64,000 bases of DNA from Ipomoea triloba (lineage: Eukaryota; Streptophyta; Magnoliopsida; Solanales; Convolvulaceae), in assembly GCF_003576645.1 (NCBI RefSeq), contig NC_044920.1, positions 5,992,689 to 6,056,688 on the forward strand. The letters run 5' to 3'. Position 1 is the stretch's first letter. Every line of letters starts with the position of its first letter. A model generated the notes under the pieces. The model was not told the origin of the DNA and did not search any database. It was given only the letters and a program-made list of their open reading frames with translations. A program made the position numbers and the translations under genes. Of this stretch, positions 12,241-21,700 are shown one piece after another.

Positions 12241-13129
12241 GACTATTATTTTATTATTCACTTGTAATGCTCTTCGACTAACACTATATTTGCTCTATTT
12301 TTATAATATTTTTTATTCTGTCACGTGACACTTTTCAGTTGGAATTGATTTATATTTCTTTTCTTTTTAGAAAACAATATCTTCACATGAATTATTGTTT
12401 CACTTTTAAAAATTAGGTCCATGTTAATTAATCTAAACATATTTAGTCCTTTAATTATCCATTATATATGTTGCACTTTCAGTCCATAGTGTTTATAATA
12501 ATCAAATTACATTAGTAATTTTTTATTTTATGAGGTTATTTTTGTCATTTAAATTCAATATTTATAGTTAAGGTTCATTCTATTTGTGCGAACGTTATTT
12601 TTAACAGTGAATATTAATTTTAAACGATAAAAATAATCTCATATGTTAATGAAGTTTGATAATTATATAATACTAGGGTTAAAAGGACAACATTATGAAT
12701 AATTAAGTTACTAAATTTGTTTAAATTAATCTTTTAAAAGTGAAATAATTCGAAGGTCAATGTGATTTTTTTCTTTTCTTTTTCATTTCTTTGACACCTG
12801 TCCTTTGATTTACAATTTTATTTTAAAGGCTACTTTATCAAAAGTATAAAAAGCTGAAGGTTATCAGAACTTTATCAAAAGCCAACAATCATTATTCATT
12901 AATTATTAATATAAAATAAATGGAAAAGTAAACAATAATTGCCACCTAGTGGGCTAGAACAATGATACACTGTCCAAAATAAAAAATAGTATTCTTCATT
13001 TCGTCATTGAATACACGTCATGCATTAATTACTATTTGTAGTAATAAATTTGAAAGAATTAATTGTAATAGTTTATAAATCAATCTCAGCTCCCCAAAAT
13101 TTCTCATGTTGGCATAGGAGGGACAATTG
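12241..13129. other. AT-rich intergenic sequence, nothing recognised
   Basis: No coding frame or element boundary seen. Confidence 0.5.
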
Positions 13130-13201
13130 TTATACCATGGACTAGGGTGTATCTAGTATCTACAATATAAGGTAGATCCTGTGTCCTGGTCCATGGTATA
13201 A
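13130..13201. mobile_element. 72-bp miniature inverted-repeat element
   Basis: TTATACCATGGACTAGGGT at the left and its near reverse complement TCCTGGTCCATGGTATAA at the right make an almost complete foldback. The ends resemble those of the MITEs at 17175 and 18048 (TTATATCGTGGACC). No clear target duplication. Confidence 0.55.
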
Positions 13202-14087
13202 TTTGTTGTAGTATGGAGTTGAATTCCACATATAGCCGCTTATATAATACCCTGCCTCTTAATTTGTGAGAAAGAGGTGAATAGGTGTCCAACAAATTAT
13301 TTTGTTTTGTAAATAATATTAAAATGTTAATATAATATATCAAATTTGACCACATGAATTCTAAAATGTTACTTATGAATTTGATTGTATATCATAAATT
13401 CATAATAATTGATGGAGCTAGGAATCTAGGTCCAAGAAATATAGGAGGGGTCCAAATTAGACTTGGAAGAGCACAATTTGAGCTTGAAAGGTTAGAATAA
13501 AGGTTATAGATTGAAATAAGGGGAAGGTTTGGGTGGTGAAAGTGCAAAGCCCATGGGGTCTAGACATGAGGAAGTAAGACTCCGTTGAGTTTAAGTGAAA
13601 AGTCCGAGGAGTTAACGTGTAAAGATTAGAGCTAAGATGTATGGACAAACTCAAGACTCGAACTAGAGTGAGAGCCAAGGGATGAGACATGGATAACCTA
13701 TACGGGGCATGGTGACATCATGAGAAATTTTCAACATGTCTAGTTCACGGAATAGGCTTGTTTGGAATGGAGTGACGTTGCCTGATATAGGTCTATTCTT
13801 TTATTTAGTAATGCTTTTTTATTCCCAATAACAATGTTCCTCAAAATAGATATGTCAAATTTAATTTATTCGTAGAATTTAAATCTTCTATTTAATTTAT
13901 TTTGAACAAGTATTCATGCAGCATTTTGAATGGAAGGAGTGCCTTGATTTGAGGATTTCAAGCAACACATTTTTCAGACCCGTTGGTTATTTTATTTTGG
14001 CTATAAAATGATGCTTTTGAAGCTCCTGAATGACCAGGAATAAGTACTCTAATTGGTGATTAATCTTCTAAACTTTATATCTTATTA
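13202..14087. other. Intergenic sequence, nothing recognised
   Basis: A purine-rich stretch (13430-13700) has short open frames on the minus strand without any recognisable protein feature. Confidence 0.5.
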
Positions 14088-15637
14088 CTAGTTTTATACG
14101 CGCATTGCGCGAATGGGTTAATGCCCAATGTTTATATTTAAATAAATATTTGAAAGTATATCAATACAAGATTATATAGGAGAAATTTATACATGGGTAA
14201 TTGGATGTCGAATTTTTTTATTTAAATATCTAACTCAAAGTATATGAATCCAAGATAATATAGAAAATTCATTATAATTATTACTAAAATAAATGTTTGC
14301 AACCTTGAATCGATAATCTAAATATTTGGTCTAAAAATGATAGTCTAAATAAATACTACTTTTAATTTGAATTTATCTAAGTGTTCTTAATTCTCTTTTG
14401 AGTAACATTGTCGTTGTCTTTATCTTTACTATTTGTTCTCTTCCTTTTTGTTGGTAGTGTGTTATTTGCAATTCGGTTATTGTTGGTAGCATAGATGACA
14501 ACGTCATGCAATGGGATTATGATATACGAGCTATGGACTTTCCTTTAGGTGTTCTGCTTGGGTTTCATTTGGTTCAACCATTATTGTTGAATGAGTTATG
14601 TGGATAAAGAAATCCCTACGTTTAAGAAAAAAGATTAAATAAATTAATAAAAATTTGAAAATTTAAAATATTATGTATTCCAAAGATATTAAAAGGTAGT
14701 TTCTCGCTTCAATTTGCTGGGTTATGGGTTATTTGAGTACTTTCATTGTCAACAGATCCCCCAAGTAGTTAATATGATTGGTTTCAAACTATTCTTTTTT
14801 ATTTTTTTTCATGGTATTAAAGAAATACATATGTATCATTTTTTGGTGTAACTACTAATTTATTTAATTCAATAAGAGTAAAATAGAGTGATTCCGCTTC
14901 AATTTGTTGGGTTATTATTTGAGTAGTCTCTTTGTCAACCAATCCCTAAGTAGTTAATATAATTAGCTTCAAATTATTTTAAATTTTTTTCATAGTATTA
15001 ATAAAATACTTGGTAAATAAATATATGACATTATTTTGTACTATAACTTTGATATTTAATTACAAGATATTGTAAAAATAAGATAATGGACAATGTAATG
15101 AATATCAATTGATAAATTTGAATGTAAAGAATCTTTGCATGAGAGAAAATAAAGGCAGTATAACTAATGAAATTATTTCTCTTATTTAATTTAATTTTTT
15201 GATAATGAATAATTTTTTCAAATAAAGGTATTGTAGACACATAATTCTAAATTAAAGAAATACATATGTATCATTTTTTGTTGTAGCTACTAATTTATTT
15301 AATTTAATAAGAGTAAAATAGAGTGAGAAACTTAATTATGTCAAATTTGATTGAGATAAGGTTCGAACCTAAGACCTTTATTATAGAAATTAATGGGTAA
15401 GTTAAAAGTTAACGGAATATTAACAAAGAAAAGAATATTTAACGAAAAACTTAAAGGATAATCATAAAAGTAAAGTTAAATTAGGTAATCTCTATTAATA
15501 ATATTAATCTGAATTATCTTAACCATCTATTTGATTAAATAATTCATCTGAACCATCCATTTGATTAAATAATTTGACCGCCATTTTTGCTACCCATTTT
15601 AGGCCTAACTCTCTTTGGCTCTTATTAGTATAGTAGA
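14088..15637 (-). mobile_element. Non-autonomous Helitron, 1.55 kb
   Basis: Read on the minus strand the 3' end carries the hairpin CGCGCAATGCGCG followed by TATAAAACTAG and then T. The 5' end is TCTACTATACTAATAAGAGC at 15637. Host A and T flank it, as expected for Helitron insertion between A and T. No Rep/helicase frame. Inside are two old segmental duplications (14709-14820 resembles 14896-15005; 14816-14894 resembles 15253-15326). Confidence 0.7.
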
Positions 15638-15712
15638 TATAGTAGATATAGTAGATATTTGATCTCATCCTTGAAGTGATCTAAGTGCTTCACGAGGTGG
15701 TCTTGATTCTTT

Positions 15713-15930
15713 TTTTTTTTTTTTGGATTAACGAGGTAAACCCCACTCCTGACTGTGTGAGTAGTGAGTAAATCCTCGCCCTGTGACCCTAGCCGGCAAA
15801 GGACCACAAGGAGGTAAACTAGCCTAGGTTACCCATAGCTGACCAGCTCAAACCCAAGGGCTTGAGGTTCGAATCCACGACCTATCGGCTAAGGTGTAAC
15901 TCTCTTACCACTTGGACTGCCCTTATGGGC
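15713..15930 (-). mobile_element. tRNA-derived SINE
   Basis: Read on the minus strand it contains an A-box-like TGGTAAGAGAGTT and a perfect B box GGATTCGAACC, giving an internal pol III promoter, then about 140 bp of body and an A-tail (T-run at 15709-15724). The sequence AGGTGGTCTTGATTCTT flanks both sides (15695-15711 and 15931-15947), a perfect 17-bp target duplication. The insertion is therefore fairly young. Confidence 0.9.
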
Positions 15931-15947
15931 AGGTGGTCTTGATTCTT

Positions 15948-17166
15948 GAAACGTGACTGTGTTGTGGTGTTGAAGATTGAGGAGTTCTTTTGACATGCAC
16001 GTAACCACTAAGTATATGATGAAGATTGAGTTGGTGTAATGTGTGTATAAATATGTCTTACCAAGCCTTATAATCTTTGGTGATCGATCATCTAGTGAGT
16101 TGGGCTGATTTGAGTTACGCAACAGACGCATGAGGTTTTACTCTGAACTGTGTAAGCAATTGTTGTGTTCTCGATTCTATTTCAATTCTTTACTTATATT
16201 TTATTTTGTATTTAATCTATGTATCTGATACATCACCTAATCCATATAAGTAAATTAATTTAAAATCAACTAGGAACCAACTAGGAATCTCTTGCATTCA
16301 AAACTCACGACCCTTTTTCAATTTATTTATTTATTTATTTAGCTAGCAGAGTACAATCAATGGGCAGCAACACAAATATCATTTTACAAATAATGGTAGT
16401 TATTCATTTCTCATAGACTAAAGATCTTTATACTCATTAATATTTTATTAAGACATTTTTAGATGTCATGTTATCAATTTTCTAATTAATAAAGGTTTGA
16501 TGCAGTTGTATTTGATTAACATAAAAAACTTACCACTATCTTTTAAGTCTATTATCAAAATTGTTCTAAAAGTGCATACATTTTCTTTTTTTTAAGCACC
16601 ATTTGCATTTTACTACAGCACACTTATTGATGAGCCATTGTTGCATGTCAATTTTTTTTTTTTTACTTCATCTAATTTTTAAAAATAATTGCAACATTAT
16701 TACTGCTATATAGAAATTTATCCCTACATAAGTGATGTGAAAGGTAAAATATATAATTATTATGATTTTAGCATAATACTAATGACAAATTTAAATATTA
16801 TTGCATTCATTTGAAAATTTTGTAGTACAGATGGTGTAAACAAATTTTATAAAATACAATATAAAAATTTGAAAATCTTAAATAATAGAAATTATTTTAG
16901 TATTATGAGCCCAAAACAAATTGATTTACATTAATAACATAATTGAATAAAAACTAATTGAACTAACTTATATTTGTAGAGTTTGAAAAAATCTAATGAT
17001 ACTGGGCAAATGTCTTACATTTAAATATAATGTTATTAAATTAATTGAAATTCACATATTTAAGAATATTGCCTTGTCTCGAGACCTATCAATTTAAAAT
17101 GAAGAAAAATAAGATATAATAGAACTGTTAAGTACCATGTGGTCTTATAGCATCATTGTTACCCTT
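15948..17166. other. Intergenic sequence, nothing recognised
   Basis: AT-rich; a TTTA microsatellite at 16320-16340. No gene supported. Confidence 0.5.
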
Positions 17167-17174
17167 CCAAATGA

Positions 17175-17618
17175 AGCAATTTATATCGTGGACCAGGGTG
17201 CACAATGCATTGTGCACCCCCGTACCAAAACGACGTCGTTTGGTCATTTTAATTAACGGTTTATTTTTTTAGAAATCACGTTTCCCGTTTCGGCCGGTTT
17301 GTGTATTTGTGTTAATATTCTGTGTACTCTTTAAAGACATTCTGTGTATTGTAGACTATGATTCAGTGTATTCATGTTATCGGTACTTAATCATAGGTTG
17401 TTACGTGTTTTGTGTATTCGAATGTTAGGATGATGATTTCTGTGTAGTTGTGTCAATATTTTGTGTATTCCCTCAAATCATTCTGTGTATTCTAAACAAG
17501 GATTCCGTGTATTACCTGAAGTCATTCGCGTCCACCATCCACTAACATTCGAAACGACATCATTTCAGACCAGGGTCTACAATGCACTATGGACCCTGGT
17601 CCACGATATAATGATTGT
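17175..17618. mobile_element. Mutator-like MITE A (TTATATCGTGGACC ends)
   Basis: Inner termini TTATATCGTGGACCAGGGT (17181) and ACCCTGGTCCACGATATAA (ending 17611) are perfect inverted repeats. CCAAATGA flanks at 17167-17174 and 17619-17626 as a probable 8-bp target duplication. It contains TGCACAATGCATTGTGCA and the palindromic block AAAACGACGTCGTTT. Related to MITE B at 18048. Confidence 0.65.
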
Positions 17619-17626
17619 CCAAATGA

Positions 17627-18033
17627 GAGGTCACAGGTTCGTGTTAAAAAAGATAGGTCCACAAATGTTGAACTATAAAGTCTACTAAAAACATACTAAA
17701 CAAAACTAGAAAAAAAAAATTATTTTAAAATCTACCTAAACTCATACTCTTAATTTTCTTTTTAAAAAATCATAAAATATTTAGAAATATGCCTAAATAT
17801 GTAATATAGTAAGTGACTACATTAATCCATACAAATTTCTAAATATAATTATTTTAATTAAAAATATAGCAATATAAATTATAATTAAATAAAATAATAT
17901 TATACGATTTGCCTAAACACATATTACTAAATATTATGTGCATATACAATGTATTATATAATCATATAAGGATATGTGTCTTATTAGAATTTAAGGATTG
18001 AGAAGTGATTGGTTTTGATAGTTTTAGATTAAT
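17627..18033. other. AT-rich spacer between two related MITEs
   Basis: No gene or element boundary recognised. Confidence 0.5.
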
Positions 18034-18047
18034 CCGACTTAAGTCAG

Positions 18048-18587
18048 TTCTTATATCGTGGACCGTGGTCCCAAAACGACGTCGTTTCAGTAAGTGAAAG
18101 ACGGAGCCCGTAATTGACACTACAGTTCATCTCAAAAGATACTGTCTTACATTTGTTTTGATATTATCGAATGAAACTGTAGTTATATCGAAATGTAACT
18201 GTAGTTGTGTTGAAATGTAACTGTAGTGTATATGAATTGATACTGAATAACAATTTCACATTGTGTTTTATATTACCGAATGAAACTGTAGTTCTATCGA
18301 AATGTAACTGTAGTTGTGTTGAAATGTAACTGCAGTGTATATAAACTGATACTGAATAACAGTTTCACGTTTGTGTTTTTATATTATCGAATGAAACTGT
18401 AGTTATATCAAAATGTAACTGTAGTTGTGTTGAAATGTAACTGAAGTTGTGTTGAAATGTAACTGCAGTGTATATGAACTGAAAGTGAGTGGCGCGAATT
18501 CATCCGTCTGTTTTCATTAATCAAAACGACGTCGTTTTGATTCGCGATCCACAATGCATTGTGGACCAGGGTCCACGATATAATTTG
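18048..18587. mobile_element. Mutator-like MITE B with internal tandem repeats
   Basis: It starts TTATATCGTGGACC (18051) and ends GGGTCCACGATATAA (18583). CCGACTTAAGTYAG occurs on both sides (18034-18047, 18588-18601), one mismatch in 14, probably a target duplication or slightly more. The interior holds about three copies of a roughly 100-bp unit built from GAAATGTAACTGTAGTTGTG. AAAACGACGTCGTTT occurs near both ends. Confidence 0.6.
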
Positions 18588-18601
18588 CCGACTTAAGTTA
18601 G

Positions 18602-18790
18602 GAAACTTCGATGTTCCAAAAAAAAAAAAAAAAAGAGTAAGCTACGCTCTAACATTTCCTATAAATTGGTGAGCTGAATATACACTAACCAAGTGAATCA
18701 AAGAGCCTGGCTTCTACTTCTTTAAACGCCATTTGCATACTTATCTTGCAACAGATATATATACATATATATGAATATATAGAGAGAGAG
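18602..18790 (+). promoter_or_regulatory. Probable promoter and 5' UTR of the NLR gene
   Basis: CTATAAATTGG at about 18659 is a plausible TATA box about 130 bp before the start codon. A TATATA run and (GA) tract directly precede the ATG. MITE B ends only about 75 bp upstream of this box, so upstream control sequences are partly element-derived. No experimental start site. Confidence 0.45.
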
Positions 18791-21700
18791 ATGGCTCATG
18801 TTGCTGTAGCTTCCCTTTTGAGAACCATTGAGCTCGAATTCTTTCAATCTCAACCGCGCCCACTTCCACAACATCAGAAGCAAATCATCACCGATTGTAC
18901 GGACCTCATCGAATCTCTCCGTGAAAATCTCCGATTTGTGCAATCCTCTCTGGAGGAATTGCAGGGGTTGGACGCCAAGGGCCGTGAAAAACTGCCGCGA
19001 GATTTGGGGGCAAAACTCAGAGATTTTGCCCTCAAGGCGGAAGACGACATCGAATCCGAATTATCGCACATTTATCTCGCCGAACCTGTTCCCGGCGAAC
19101 TCGTTCTGTCGTCGGAGGAGCCACAGCCTCCGTCTCCGGCCACTCTTCATCAAGTCCTGCAACGAGCAGTAGATGAAATTGATCGCATCAAGGAAGACTT
19201 GACAAGTATCAAAGATAAAATCGACTATGGGGCGGCGCAATCTCATGCCTCCGAACCTGCATCCGATGAACCACCGGAGGAATCTCATGCCTCCGAACCT
19301 GCATCCGATGAACCACCGGAGGAATCTCATGCCTCCGAACCTGCATCCGATGAACCACTGGAGGAAATAATGGTAGGAAAAAGCGATGAGCTGGATGCGA
19401 TGAAGGAACTGCTGATTTCTGTAAGCACACCCAACAGCAAGCTAGAAGTTGTCGCAGTTCATGGCATGGGCGGAATAGGTAATTAATTAATTATTAGGAG
19501 AATTACACTTTTTGTTTTTGTCTAAGTTATAGGATAATTGTAGAATTTTTCTTATCATTAGCATTACTTTTTTCATCCTCTTGTATTTCGTTCCTAAGTT
19601 ATATTAAGTAATTTCATCACTAATGTTTTATTAGTAAAATGATAAAAAGTGTAATGATAACTTGGGAGTAAATTACCAAAAATGGTCCCTCAACTATGTT
19701 AATTTCACCAATTTAGTTCTACTCATATTGATTTTGCTAATTTCCTCTTTCGACTATTTTTTTTTATAACTATTTTGGTTATCCGGCGACTTAGAGAGTA
19801 TACGTCTAGGTATGATTAGGACCAAATTAGTGAAATCAATATAGTCAAAGGACCAAATTGGTAAAATTAATATAGTTAAGGGACCAAGTAAATTACTAAA
19901 ATGATGACTATATTGATTTCACCAATTTGGTCTCTCTCATACTCGGGACGTATATCGTCCAAGTCACCAGAGGATCAAAGTGGTTAAAAAAAAGATAGTC
20001 GAAGGAGAAAATTAACCAAATCAATATGATTATATGAATAGGACCAAATTGGTGAAATCAATATAGTCGAGGGACAATTTTAATAATTTACTCATTTAGT
20101 CATTTGGAGACAAAATGTGCGACAATAATTTAGGAACGAATATCTTATAAACGGCAATACTTTTGTTGTGCGTGAACAATATGTGCCATATTTAGCATAA
20201 TCCTGTTCATAAACGGCAAAAATTTGTAGAACTTTTATTTTATTATTTTTTATTTTGTTCTTAGTCTTTTTTATAATTCTTTTTGTATCTGTTTTGTTTT
20301 TAAATATTTACATATTTGTTAAATATTTAAACTTACTAGTATTTTGTAAAGCGCGATGCGCGAAAATTTATGCCCAATTAAAACATTAATAAATATAAAT
20401 AATTAAAATTTATAATTTGAATTATATATACACAAATAATATATGTATTTATACACACATATATGATTTATTATTCATATAAATTTAATTAAAATATAAT
20501 CAACCATTAAATTAATTATATAATGATTTGAATAAAATGATAATTAAAAATAGGAAAAAGATATGATAGATATATGTGTATGTTAATAAAGATGGAGTTA
20601 AAAAGTAACGGTTTATAACGGTGTAAGGGTAATTTTGTATAACAAGAATATAGTAGGAACAATTTTTTCTAATAACATTGAAGTGTACAACATTTAAAAT
20701 AAAATGTATATATTTATTAGTATACAAAAAGAGAGACATAAATCAATGATATAACCTTGATTGAAACTTATTATATTTTTAGAAATTGTACTTCATCTGT
20801 TCCATTTTATCTGTCCTACTTACTATTCATTGGTCAAACCAACTCTTTCTTCTTTGTTTATTTTCTTTATTATTTTTTTAAATTTATTTTTAATTTTTTT
20901 GTATTTAATAGTACTTTTAGTATAATTTCTAAATATATAAATTTTTTATATTAATACTAAACTTCATATTATGAAAATTTGAATTAAAAATAACGTCAGT
21001 CAAGTCTCGTTAACCGAACCAAACACTAAGATGAAATATCTCATTAAGAATGTTTAATAAATTATATTATTTGAAATGTTTAATAAATTATATTATTTGA
21101 AATATCTCATTAAGATGTTTAAAAAAATTAATATTGAATATAATTAATTAAAAAATAAATTACATAAAACAAAATTAAAGTTATAATTTATTAAATTACA
21201 ACAACTATATATTGTCTATATGTTATATTAAAATAATAAAAGTATTATTATAAATTTTTAATTTATGAGAATATAAATTATTTTAGTATAGGAATAAAAT
21301 TTGGGATAAATGAGTTGGAGATGAAAAAAAAAATTGTTGTAAGAATATGTTGAAAATATTTTTTGAGTGTAAAATTTAGTGTAGAATTTGGTGTTTTGTG
21401 TTATAAATGGCCTAAGGAGTGATCGAATAAGTGTTACATTTTTAGTATGAACTTAATCTGTATCATAGCTCATTCTGCAAATAGAAAATAATAATTTAAT
21501 GATAAGTGTAGTCAAAAATCAAATTTAATGATGTCAATAATTAATACTTAGTATTATTTTATGAGTTAGAAATATAAATACAAATGATCTTAATGCCTAA
21601 TATTAGTATATTTTATATAAGAGCTATATTTTCTAGGTGTTGCTTTCTCATTTATATGTTCTTTGTGTACTTGTTGAGTTGTTCTACTTATTGGTGGGTC

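Noticed and set aside
13457..13690. 77-codon minus-strand frame
   Set aside because: No recognisable motif and composition typical of chance.
18746..18790. Earlier in-frame NLR start (MQQIYIHIYEY)
   Set aside because: The added residues come from the TATATA leader; receptor homology begins at 18791.
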